DNA from: Xanthomonas sp.
Lineage (GTDB): Bacteria > Pseudomonadota > Gammaproteobacteria > Xanthomonadales > SZUA-5
Assembly (NCBI GenBank): GCA_020693165.1
Contig: JAIMJQ010000014.1
Coordinates: 1-42,668, forward strand
Length of the DNA: 42,668 nt
Reading direction: 5' to 3'
In this document: one piece after another, positions 9,279 through 18,007 of the stretch
How the letters are laid out: each line of letters starts with the position of its first letter
Numbering within the stretch: the stretch's first letter is position 1
Translations under genes and position numbers: made by a program
The notes under the pieces: generated by a model
What the model saw: only the letters and a program-made list of their open reading frames with translations
The model's database searches: none
Told to the model about the DNA's origin: nothing

Positions 9279-11222
9279 CTACGGCTTCTTGCGCCGCGGC
9301 GGGCCGTCGCCGGTCGGGCGCGGCGGCCGCGGGGCACGCCGTGGCACGTCCGCATCGGCGTCATCGGCGAGTCGACTGATCTGTAGCGGCCGGCCCACGA
9401 CCCAGACCTTTTTCAGATGCTGGAACACTTCCTTGGGCATGCCCTCGGGGAGTTCGATGGTGCTGAACTCGTCCTCGATCTCGATACGACCGATGTAGCG
9501 GCTCTCCAGACCCGCCTCATTGGCCACGGCACCGACCAGGTTGCCCGGCTTCATGCCGTGGCGATGGCCAACTTCGACGCGGTACTTTTCGAGCTTCGCC
9601 GGCGGCTCGTCGCTGCGGGGACCGCGTTCGCGCGGCGGCCGCGGCGGGCGCGCTTCTCCAGCGACATCGGCCGACCGCGGGCGGCGCTCAGCTTCGAACG
9701 GCGCGCTCGGGGCACGCTCAGGCCGGTCGGCGGCGGACCCCGGTCGCACGCCACGCTCGGGTCGATCGCCGCTGAACAAGGCGCGCGGCGTGCGCTCCGG
9801 ACGCTCGACAGCATCCCGACGCGGCCGCTCGCCGCGCACACGCTCCGGGCGCTCGGAGCGTGCCGCAACGACCTCGCCCACTGGCGAGGTGTCACCCGAT
9901 GCGGGCAGCAGCAGCGGCGTCTTGCCTTGCAGCATGCGCGCCAGCGCGGCGGCGATGTCGAGCTCCGGGACTTCGTTCTGGCGCGAAAAGTCGGCGATCA
10001 GGCGGCGGAACTGGTCGAGATCGCCAACCTCCAGGCCGTCGCTGATGCGCTTGTAGAAGCGCGCGATCCGACGGTCGTTGACCGCCTGCACCGAGGGCAG
10101 CAGCATCGGCTCGATCGGCTGGCGCGTGGCGCGCTCGATGGCGTGCAGCAGATGGCGCTCGCGCGGGGTCACGAACAGGATGGCATCGCCACTGCGACCG
10201 GCGCGGCCAGTGCGACCAATGCGATGGACATAGGCTTCGCTGTCGTAGGGAATGTCGTAGTTGAGGACGTGGCTGATGCGTTCGACGTCAAGTCCGCGGG
10301 CGGCGACGTCGGTCGCAACCAGGATATCGAGTTGCCCGTCCTTGAGCCGCGCGATGGTTTTCTCGCGCTGCGCCTGGATCAGGTCGCCATTGATCGCCGC
10401 GGCGGCAAAGCCGCGCGCCTGCAGCCGCTCGGCGAGTTCCTCGGTGCCAAGCTTGGTGCGCGCAAACACGATCATCGCCTCGAACGGTTCGGCTTCGAGG
10501 ATGCGCGTCAGCGCGTCGAGCTTGTTGACGCCGCTGACCAGCCAGTAGCGCTGGCGCACGGCGGCGACCGTGGTCGTGCTGGAACGGATGGTGACCTCGG
10601 TCGGATCCTTGAGATGGGTCTGCGCGATGCGCCGGATCGGCGGCGGCATGGTCGCCGAGAACAGCGCCACCTGGCGCGTCGGCGGCGTTTTCTGCAGGAT
10701 TGCATCGACATCGTCGATGAAGCCCATGCGCAGCATTTCGTCGGCCTCGTCGAGCACCACCACCTTCAGCTGCGACAAGTCCAGCGTGCCGCGCGCGAGG
10801 TGATCCTTGATTCGACCCGGTGTGCCAACGACCACATGGGTGCCGCGCTGCAAGCCATGCAATTGCGGCCCGTAGCCCTGGCCGCCGTAGATCGGCAACA
10901 CGTGAAAGTTCGGCAGTTGCTGCGCGTAACGCTGGAACGCCTCGGCGACCTGGATCGCCAGTTCGCGCGTCGGCGCCAGCACCAGCGCCTGCGGCCGCGC
11001 CAGCTTGAGGTCGATGTGCGCGAGGATTGGCAGCGCGAACGCCGCTGTCTTGCCGGTGCCGGTCTGCGCCTGGCCGAGCACATCGCGGCCCGCCAGCAGC
11101 GGCGGAATGGTCGCCGCCTGGATCGGCGACGGCGACTCGTAGCCGACGCTGATCAGCGTCTGCAGCAAGGCATCGGGCAGACCCAGCTCGGCAAAGGTCA
11201 GGGAGGTGGTTTCTTCACTCAT
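9279..11222 (-). CDS. DEAD-box ATP-dependent RNA helicase with C-terminal DbpA-like RNA-binding domain
   Basis: Q motif, AQTGTGKTA, PTRELAIQ, VLDEADEM, SATMP, ARGLDVERI, HRIGRTGRAGR; C-terminal KYRVEVGHRHGMKPGNLVGAVANEAGLESRYIGRIEIEDEFSTIELP. Start at MSEETTSL (11222). Confidence 0.93.
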   Translation of the reverse strand: MSEETTSLTFAELGLPDALLQTLISVGYESPSPIQAATIPPLLAGRDVLGQAQTGTGKTAAFALPILAHIDLKLARPQALVLAPTRELAIQVAEAFQRYAQQLPNFHVLPIYGGQGYGPQLHGLQRGTHVVVGTPGRIKDHLARGTLDLSQLKVVVLDEADEMLRMGFIDDVDAILQKTPPTRQVALFSATMPPPIRRIAQTHLKDPTEVTIRSSTTTVAAVRQRYWLVSGVNKLDALTRILEAEPFEAMIVFARTKLGTEELAERLQARGFAAAAINGDLIQAQREKTIARLKDGQLDILVATDVAARGLDVERISHVLNYDIPYDSEAYVHRIGRTGRAGRSGDAILFVTPRERHLLHAIERATRQPIEPMLLPSVQAVNDRRIARFYKRISDGLEVGDLDQFRRLIADFSRQNEVPELDIAAALARMLQGKTPLLLPASGDTSPVGEVVAARSERPERVRGERPRRDAVERPERTPRALFSGDRPERGVRPGSAADRPERAPSAPFEAERRPRSADVAGEARPPRPPRERGPRSDEPPAKLEKYRVEVGHRHGMKPGNLVGAVANEAGLESRYIGRIEIEDEFSTIELPEGMPKEVFQHLKKVWVVGRPLQISRLADDADADVPRRAPRPPRPTGDGPPRRKKP

Positions 11223-11319
11223 GGCGCGTCCTTGCGTGCATACGGCCCGCACAACGCGAACCAGACGTGGATTGTAGCGCGGTGGAGCTGAAGGGGCCGG
11301 GAGCAGAGATATCGTGCAT

Positions 11320-11440
11320 GGTGAGTCGTGAACACGAGCCGTTCCAACCGCAGCTACGGAGTGCAGTCGCAATGATCGTTGGTACCCGCAAGTCCCGTCT
11401 TCACCGGGTTTTGCTCACCACTCACTATTCCTTGCTCACC
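11320..11440. repeat. Palindromic element F with ~7-bp tandem arm
   Basis: GGTGAGTCGTGAACACG near 11320 is partly complementary to TGCTCACCACTCAC near 11412; right arm is a degenerate 7-mer array (CTCACCA CTCACTA TTCCTTG CTCACCG). Confidence 0.5.
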
Positions 11441-11524
11441 GATTGACTGGGCAATGACCTCTGGCGCACGCCCGGCTATCAACCCATCACTACACTCAGC
11501 ACCCGCAAACTGCCGGAGACCGCC

Positions 11525-12682
11525 ATGTCCGCCACCCGCCGCGATCTGCTCAAGCTTGGCGTGCTCGCCGCTGCTACCGGCGCCAGCGGGGTGCGCAGCG
11601 CCCTGGCGTCGACCTCGGCCGCGGGCAAGGCAGCGAGGTCGCTGAACATCCTGATCCTCGGCGGCACCGGATTCACCGGGCCGCATCAGGTTCGCTATGC
11701 GCTGGCGCGCGGGCACAAGATCACGCTGTTCAACCGCGGCAAGCGCCCGCAGGACTGGCCGGGTGAAGTCGAAGAGCTGACCGGAGATCGCAGCAGCGGC
11801 AATGTCGCCGCGCTCAAGGGCCGCAAATGGGATGTGTGCATCGACAACCCGACCAGCGTGCCGTTCTGGGTGCGCGACGTTGGCGAGGTGCTCGCCGGCA
11901 ATGTCGGCCACTACATCTTCATCTCGACGATCTCGGTATACGCCGACAACAGCCAGCCTGGGATGGATGAGACCGGCAAGCTGGCCGAGTACACCGGCGT
12001 GGACATCCTCAAGGAGACTCGCGATACGCTGATCGCGAACATGGAACTCTACGGCCCGATGAAAGCCGGTTGCGAGGCGCAGGCGACGAAGTACTTCAAG
12101 GACCAGACCACGATCATCCGCCCGGGCCTGATCGTCGGACCGGGCGATGAGACCGACCGCTTCAGCTACTGGCCACTGCGCATCGAGCGCGGCGGCGAGG
12201 TGCTGGCGCCGTCGCAGGACGGTTCCGACCCGGTACAGTTCATCGATGCCCGCGACCTCGCCGAGTGGACCATCCGCATGGCCGAAGCGCGCGCCTTCGG
12301 CACCTTCAATGCCACCGGCCCCGACTACGCGATGTCGGTCGCCGGGATGCTCTACGGTATCCGCGCCGTGACCACGGAGGGCGCGCAGTTCATTTTCGTG
12401 CCCGCCGACTTCCTCGAAGCACAGAAGGTGGCGCCGTGGGGCGACATGCCGGTGTGGGTGCCGGGCCAGGGGGAGTCGGAGGGCTTCGCACGCATCAGCA
12501 TCGCCCGCGCACTGCAGGCGGGACTGAGCTTCCGGCCATTGGCGACCACCGCCGCCGATACGCTGGCGTGGTTTCACGCGCAACCGGCCGAACGTCGGGC
12601 TGTGGTCAAGGCTGGCATCAAGCCCGTGCGCGAAGCGGAAGTACTGGCAGCGTGGAAGGCGCGCAGCAGCGACCGGCACTAG
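11525..12682 (+). CDS. Tat-exported NAD-dependent epimerase/dehydratase family protein
   Basis: N-terminal Tat-like signal MSATRRDLLKLGVLAAATGASGV; Rossmann motif ILGGTGFTGP; extended-SDR-like body. Confidence 0.85.
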   Translation: MSATRRDLLKLGVLAAATGASGVRSALASTSAAGKAARSLNILILGGTGFTGPHQVRYALARGHKITLFNRGKRPQDWPGEVEELTGDRSSGNVAALKGRKWDVCIDNPTSVPFWVRDVGEVLAGNVGHYIFISTISVYADNSQPGMDETGKLAEYTGVDILKETRDTLIANMELYGPMKAGCEAQATKYFKDQTTIIRPGLIVGPGDETDRFSYWPLRIERGGEVLAPSQDGSDPVQFIDARDLAEWTIRMAEARAFGTFNATGPDYAMSVAGMLYGIRAVTTEGAQFIFVPADFLEAQKVAPWGDMPVWVPGQGESEGFARISIARALQAGLSFRPLATTAADTLAWFHAQPAERRAVVKAGIKPVREAEVLAAWKARSSDRH

Positions 12683-12683
12683 G

Positions 12684-12841
12684 AGCCTGTCGGAGTTGAA
12701 AAATCGAAGCGAAGATTCGGCTGGGCGAAGCCAGATTTTGATGCTTTTGCAGGGCAATAGCGCTTCCATTGCCCAAAAAAGCAGCGAAATATGGACCGTT
12801 CAGGCGGATTTGCAGCCGATTCCTTTCAAGTCCGACGGGCT
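12684..12841. repeat. Palindromic element E (~158 bp imperfect palindrome)
   Basis: Ends AGCCTGTCGGAGTTGAAA / TTTCAAGTCCGACGGGCT are inverted; centre GGGCAAT(12752-12758)...ATTGCCC(12768-12774) flanked by TGCTTTT/AAAAGCA. Confidence 0.8.
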
Positions 12842-12923
12842 GGGCGATTTGCCGATGATCAACCCGGCATGGCTGCGAAGAGCCTAAGATCGAAATTGTC
12901 GCAATGGCGCAAGGAGAACGGCA

Positions 12924-13367
12924 ATGTATCGGCACATCCTGGTGGCAACCGACGGCTCGGAGCTCGCCAAACATGCGATCGACGCTGCTGTCGCCCTGGC
13001 CAAGGCGGTCGGCGCCCGGATCACCGGGCTGTATGCAGTGCCGGAGTACATCCCGCCAGTCGATGCGATGGTTCCGGTTTACCAGTTCCCCAGCAAGGAT
13101 GAGTACCAGCGCCAGGCCGCGATCGAGGCGGATATGGTGCTCAAGGACGTCGTCGATGCCTGCGCGGCCGCCGGCGTAGCGTGCGAGGTGACGCACGGTA
13201 TCGACAGTCACCCCTATCGGCTGATTCTGGCGACCGCGAAGTCGCGCAATTGCGACCTGATCTGCATGTCTTCGCATGGACGCCGCGGCATCACTGCGCT
13301 GATCCTTGGCAGCGAGACGCAGAAGGTGCTGACGCACGGCGACTTGCCGGTGCTGGTGGTGCGCTGA
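12924..13367 (+). CDS. Universal stress protein, UspA family
   Basis: MYRHILVATDGSELAKHAIDAAVALAKAVGARI...CDLICMSSHGRRGITALILGSETQKVLTHGDLPVLVVR. Confidence 0.93.
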   Translation: MYRHILVATDGSELAKHAIDAAVALAKAVGARITGLYAVPEYIPPVDAMVPVYQFPSKDEYQRQAAIEADMVLKDVVDACAAAGVACEVTHGIDSHPYRLILATAKSRNCDLICMSSHGRRGITALILGSETQKVLTHGDLPVLVVR

Positions 13368-13377
13368 TCCGCGGGCG

Positions 13378-14499
13378 ATGACCAGCGCTGCGTTCGAACT
13401 CGAACCAACGCCCGAGGGCCTGGTGCTGCGTCTGCGCGGTGACTGGACCGTGGCCGGCCTGCCGAATGCGGAGCGCGCCTCGCAATCCATCGTCGCCGGC
13501 AGCGACGTACGCCCGGTGCGCGTGGACGCCGGCGATTTGGCAGCGCTCGACACGGCCGGTGCGCTGCTGCTGATCCAGCGCTGGCTCGGGCGCCGTCCGT
13601 GGCCGGCGATCGATGGCTTGCGGCCAGCCGATCGCGACTTGCTCGCACTGGTTGGCGAACGCATGGCGACGCCGCGTGTGCGCAAGGCCCGGGTCTTCGG
13701 CTTCGGCCCAATGGCCGAGCGCGTCGGCGTCGCCACCGAGTTCGCATGGAAGCAGCTCATGCTGCTGTTGGCATTCGGCGGCCAGACGGTGTTGACCTTG
13801 GCAGCAATCCTGGTCGGACGCCAGAAATTGCGCTGGACCAGCGCGGTTCACCACATGGAGCGCGCCGGCCTGGATGCCGTGCCGATCGTGTGCATGCTGA
13901 GCTTCCTGGTCGGCGCGGTCGTGGCCTTCCTCGGCGCCACCGTGCTCGCCGACTTCGGCGCCCAGGTCTACACGGTCGAACTGGTCAGCTATTCGTTCAT
14001 GCGCGAATTCGGCGTGTTGCTGACTGCGATCATGATCGCCGGGCGCTCCGGCAGCGCCTACACCGCCGAAATCGGCATGATGCGTGCGCGGGAGGAAATC
14101 GACGCCATCCGCGCGCTTGGCCTCGATCCCATCGAACTGCTGGTGATTCCGCGATTGTTGGCGCTGCTGGTGATGCTGCCGGTGCTGAGTTTCCTGGCGG
14201 TGTTGTCCGGCATCGTCGGTGGCGCCCTCGTCGGTGGCACCGCACTCGGCATCTCGCCTGGCCTGTTCCTCGCACGCATGCAGGAAACCGCCGAGATCAG
14301 CTACCTGTTGGTCGGGCTGTCGAAAGCGCCGCTGTTCGCGATCATCATTGCGCTGGTGGGCTGTCTGGAGGGTCTGAAGGTGCAGGGCAGCGCCGAATCG
14401 GTGGGCCGCCACACGACGTCGTCGGTGGTGCAGTCGATCTTCCTGGTGATCCTGATCGATGCCATCGCCGCGATCTTCTTCATGGAGCTCGATATATGA
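13378..14499 (+). CDS. ABC transporter permease MlaE family with N-terminal STAS domain
   Basis: STAS-like N-terminus (RLRGDWTVAGL...VDAGDLAALDTAGALLL) fused to MlaE permease (MLSFLVGAVVAFLGATVLADFGAQVYTVELV...AGRSGSAYTAEIG). Confidence 0.92.
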   Translation: MTSAAFELEPTPEGLVLRLRGDWTVAGLPNAERASQSIVAGSDVRPVRVDAGDLAALDTAGALLLIQRWLGRRPWPAIDGLRPADRDLLALVGERMATPRVRKARVFGFGPMAERVGVATEFAWKQLMLLLAFGGQTVLTLAAILVGRQKLRWTSAVHHMERAGLDAVPIVCMLSFLVGAVVAFLGATVLADFGAQVYTVELVSYSFMREFGVLLTAIMIAGRSGSAYTAEIGMMRAREEIDAIRALGLDPIELLVIPRLLALLVMLPVLSFLAVLSGIVGGALVGGTALGISPGLFLARMQETAEISYLLVGLSKAPLFAIIIALVGCLEGLKVQGSAESVGRHTTSSVVQSIFLVILIDAIAAIFFMELDI

Positions 14500-15284
14500 G
14501 CGACGTGGTGATGAGCGTACGTGGTCTCGGCAACTGGTTTGGCGCTCAAGTGGTGCACGAAAATCTCGATATCGATATCCGCAAGGGTGAGGTGCTCGGG
14601 ATCATCGGTGGCTCTGGCGCCGGCAAGAGCGTGTTGATGCGTTCGATACTCGGCCTGCAGCCCTACCAGACCGGCCGCATCTGGTGGTTCGGGCAGGAGA
14701 TGGCGCTGCTCGACGACAACGCCCGTCGACATTTGGAGCGCCGGGTGGGCGTGATGTTTCAGGACGGCGCGCTGTTTTCTTCCTTGACTGTACTGGAAAA
14801 CGTGATGGTTCCGCTGAAGGAGCACAGCAGACTGGACGAGGACTTCATCGCCGATCTGGCGCGGTTGAAGATCTCCTTGGTCGGACTTCCACCGGATGCC
14901 GCGGACAAATTTCCCGAAACCCTGTCGGGCGGCATGCGCAAACGCGCCGGACTGGCGCGCGCGCTGGCGCTCGACCCCGAAATCCTGTTCTTCGACGAAC
15001 CCACCTCCGGCCTCGATCCAATCGGCGCGGCCGCGTTCGACGAACTGATCGCGACGCTGCACCAGGCACTGCACCTGACCGTGATCCTGATTACCCACGA
15101 CCTCGACAGCGTCTACCGCATCTGCGAGCGCGTTGCCGTGCTCGCCGACCGCCATGTCGTCGCCATCGACACTCCGGCCGCCGTGCAGAACGTCGACCAT
15201 CCGTGGATCCGCGAGTGCTTCCAGGGACCGCGCGGGCGCATGGCTTACACTCAGTCCGAAGCATTGCGCGAGGGGATAGCATGA
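14496..15284 (+). CDS. ABC transporter ATP-binding protein (MlaF-like)
   Basis: Walker A GGSGAGKS, LSGGMRKRAGLARALALDPE, Walker B ILFFDEPTSGLD; ATG overlaps the upstream stop. Confidence 0.94.
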   Translation: MSDVVMSVRGLGNWFGAQVVHENLDIDIRKGEVLGIIGGSGAGKSVLMRSILGLQPYQTGRIWWFGQEMALLDDNARRHLERRVGVMFQDGALFSSLTVLENVMVPLKEHSRLDEDFIADLARLKISLVGLPPDAADKFPETLSGGMRKRAGLARALALDPEILFFDEPTSGLDPIGAAAFDELIATLHQALHLTVILITHDLDSVYRICERVAVLADRHVVAIDTPAAVQNVDHPWIRECFQGPRGRMAYTQSEALREGIA

Positions 15285-15308
15285 GCGCTCAAGCGACGTT
15301 TCCGCGGC

Positions 15309-15428
15309 AAGGATTGAGGGCACGAGGGCATGAGGGTACGAGGGCACGCAAAAGCGCGCGCATCCGGATTTCCTGCTTTGGCTCTCCCGTGCCCTCGTGC
15401 CTACATCCCCTCGTGCCCTCCACCCTCT
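15309..15428. repeat. Palindromic element B2 (GAGGGCAC 8-mer arms)
   Basis: GAGGGCACGAGGGCATGAGGGTACGAGGGCACG (15316-15348) versus inverted CGTGCCCTCGTGCCTACATCCCCTCGTGCCCTC (15388-15420). Confidence 0.85.
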
Positions 15429-15433
15429 GACCC

Positions 15434-16402
15434 ATGGAAACCAAAGCCCACCACATCCTCATCGGCGCCTTCATGTTGCTGTCGCTGCTTGGCGCTCTGG
15501 TTTTTGCGTTGTGGGTCGCCAAGGTCAGTCTGGACGATGAATTCGACGAGTACGATGTGGTCTTCACCGAGACCGTCACTGGCCTGACCAAGGGCGCCTG
15601 GGTCAACTTCAACGGCATCCAGGTCGGTGAAGTTCGCCGTTTGTCGCTCGATCGCGACGATCCATCCAGGGTGCTGGCGCGGGTGCGCGTGGATGCCGGG
15701 ACACCGGTGCAGACCGACACCACTGCGCGCCTGACCTATACCGGGCTGACCGGCGTGGCGATCATCGAACTGGTGGCTGGCACACCTGGATTTCCGCCGC
15801 TGGAAGCTGCCGAGGGCGCCGAGGTCGGCGTAATCATCGCGGTGCCCAGCGCGATCCAGAAAATCATGACCGACGGCGGCGACGTCCTGATTCGATTCAA
15901 CGAGACGCTGGCGCGCGTCAGCGAGTTGCTGAATGCGGAAAACACGCAGCGCATCGCCGACACGCTGGCCCATATCGAATCGATCGCTAGGCAGGTCGAA
16001 GCCGACAAGACCGCGCTGGGCGACGCCCTGCGCGGAGCTGACCGCGCGTTTGCCGACCTCAGCGCAGCGTCGACCGCCTTTCGGGAACTGGCAGCGCAGG
16101 GCGGCACGACGCTGGGGCGGGCTGACGCGCTGCTGGCGCAGGACTTCGGGCCGGCCACCGAGGACCTCAAGCAAACGCTGGCGTCACTGCGCGAGATCTC
16201 CGCAAGGGTGGACAATCTGCTCAGCAGCAACCAGTCGCAGATCAATCAGTTGGCACAACAGGGGGTGCCCGAACTGACCGCCGCACTCGACGATCTGCGC
16301 CGGCTTGCCGCCAGCCTTAACCGGGTAAGCGCCCAACTGGAATCAACGCCGGCCGACTACCTGCTGCAGCGTGACCGTCCCCGCGAGTACAAACGCCCAT
16401 GA
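15434..16402 (+). CDS. MlaD/MCE family substrate-binding protein
   Basis: N-terminal TM (HILIGAFMLLSLLGALVFALWVAKV) followed by MCE domain (VVFTETVTGLTKGAWVNFNGIQVGEVRRLSLD). Confidence 0.92.
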   Translation: METKAHHILIGAFMLLSLLGALVFALWVAKVSLDDEFDEYDVVFTETVTGLTKGAWVNFNGIQVGEVRRLSLDRDDPSRVLARVRVDAGTPVQTDTTARLTYTGLTGVAIIELVAGTPGFPPLEAAEGAEVGVIIAVPSAIQKIMTDGGDVLIRFNETLARVSELLNAENTQRIADTLAHIESIARQVEADKTALGDALRGADRAFADLSAASTAFRELAAQGGTTLGRADALLAQDFGPATEDLKQTLASLREISARVDNLLSSNQSQINQLAQQGVPELTAALDDLRRLAASLNRVSAQLESTPADYLLQRDRPREYKRP

Positions 16403-17025
16403 AGCATCTTCGCAGCCTGGTTCTGTTGACCGTCGCCTGCGCCCTGGCCGGCTGCCTCGGCAGCATGCTGCCCAAGGCAGCTCAGCGCGCGGCTTACGCG
16501 CTGTCGGACCCGATTCCGCTTGAAGCACGAACGCAGTTGCCCGGCGCCTTGCTGGTCGAGTTGCCGCGCGCCCTGCCCCCGCTGGACGGCAGCGACGTTG
16601 TGGTGCTGCGCAGCAACGGCGAAGTCCAGTTGTTGGCCGAGGTGCGCTGGATCGCGCCGATCCCCGAATTGCTGCAGCAGTCGATGGCGCGCCAGCTTGA
16701 AGCGGCTGGCAGCGCCGCCGTCGTCAGCCAATCGCCGCGGGCGCATGCGCTGCCGCTGCGCCTGAGTAGCGAGCTGCAGGCTTTCCAGCTGCGCGAACGC
16801 GAGAATGGCGCACTGGTGGTGCACGCCGCGCTCAGCGTAAGCCTGGCCTGCGCCGCCGACAGTCGCGTCATCGCCGTTTCGACGACGATCGCCGCCGACG
16901 ACAAAGTAGTCGCCGCCGAGCCGGCAGCAGGCGTCGCTGCCCTGCGCTCCGCAGCCACCGAGTTGGGTCGCAAACTGGTGGTTTGGCTCGACCAGGTCGA
17001 TGCCAGTTCCTGCGTCGATCCCTGA
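16399..17025 (+). CDS. ABC-type transport auxiliary lipoprotein (PqiC/DUF330-like)
   Basis: Lipoprotein signal MKHLRSLVLLTVACALAGCLGSML; overlaps mlaD-like stop; domain consistent with ABC_trans_aux. Confidence 0.8.
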   Translation: MKHLRSLVLLTVACALAGCLGSMLPKAAQRAAYALSDPIPLEARTQLPGALLVELPRALPPLDGSDVVVLRSNGEVQLLAEVRWIAPIPELLQQSMARQLEAAGSAAVVSQSPRAHALPLRLSSELQAFQLRERENGALVVHAALSVSLACAADSRVIAVSTTIAADDKVVAAEPAAGVAALRSAATELGRKLVVWLDQVDASSCVDP

Positions 17026-17100
17026 AGGCTCGCACAAGCCAATAGCAGCTCGATTGCCATCGCTGCTGCCGTAACTGTTTTGCGCCACCGCTGTCGGCAC

Positions 17101-18000
17101 TCAGGCGTCGCTGTCGACAACCCGGTTGCGGCCGCCGAGTTTGGCCTTGTACAGCACGCCATCGGCCTCGCGCAGCAGATCCGCCGCCGTGCGCATATCG
17201 GGCGACTGGTCGGCGATGCCGATGCTCACGGTCACACGCACCGCAACGCCGGCATCGGTCGGGAACGCCGCTCGTTCCAGCGCCTCGCGAATGCGCTCGG
17301 CCAAGGCCCGGAATTCGGCGGCCGACTGCTGCGCGCTGAAAATCACGAATTCCTCGCCGCCGAGCCGTCCGGCGACTGTGTCGGCTCCGATGATCCCCTT
17401 GACCAAGGTGGAGAAGCCGGCGAGGACGCGGTCTCCGGCAAGATGGCCATGGCTGTCGTTGACCGGCTTGAAGTGGTCGAGGTCGAGGATCATCAGGCGC
17501 AAACACCCCGGCTGGCCGCGACCGCGATCGAAGGCATGTTCAAGCATCTCGCGCGACTGGCGGCGGTTGTAGAAACCGGTCAGCGCGTCGAACACGGCGT
17601 TGTTCAGCAATTCGCGATGGTAGTTTGCCTCGGCGCTTCCCTCGCCGAAGAACTTGAGCTCGCACTGACCGATGCGCAGGCGGTCACCATCGCGCAGGCC
17701 GAGGCGCTGCACCGGCTCGCCGTTGACGAAGCAGCCATTGGTGGAGCCCAGGTCCTCGACTGAATAGCCGCTGCCGTCACGAAAGATCCGGCAATGGTGC
17801 CGCGACACGCTGGTGTTGCTGAGCACCAGGCCACAGTCGTCGGCACGACCAACCATCAGCGGATTCTCGTCGATGCGCGCCTCGAGTCCCAGCTGCGCGC
17901 CATTGACCACGACCACGCAAGCCGATTCGCGCCGCTCCTGCGGCCCTGCCGGAACGACAACCCGGGTCGTGGTATGTGGCGCTTTGCGGCGTGCGGCCAT
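17101..18000 (-). CDS. FHA domain-containing diguanylate cyclase (GGDEF)
   Basis: FHA: LMVGRADDCGLVLSNTSVSRHHCRIFRDGSGYSVEDLGSTNGCFVNG; GGDEF: DALTGFYNRR, LDLDHFKPVNDSHGHLAGD, RLGGEEF. Start MAARRK at 18000. Confidence 0.93.
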   Translation of the reverse strand: MAARRKAPHTTTRVVVPAGPQERRESACVVVVNGAQLGLEARIDENPLMVGRADDCGLVLSNTSVSRHHCRIFRDGSGYSVEDLGSTNGCFVNGEPVQRLGLRDGDRLRIGQCELKFFGEGSAEANYHRELLNNAVFDALTGFYNRRQSREMLEHAFDRGRGQPGCLRLMILDLDHFKPVNDSHGHLAGDRVLAGFSTLVKGIIGADTVAGRLGGEEFVIFSAQQSAAEFRALAERIREALERAAFPTDAGVAVRVTVSIGIADQSPDMRTAADLLREADGVLYKAKLGGRNRVVDSDA

Positions 18001-18007
18001 CGCTGGC

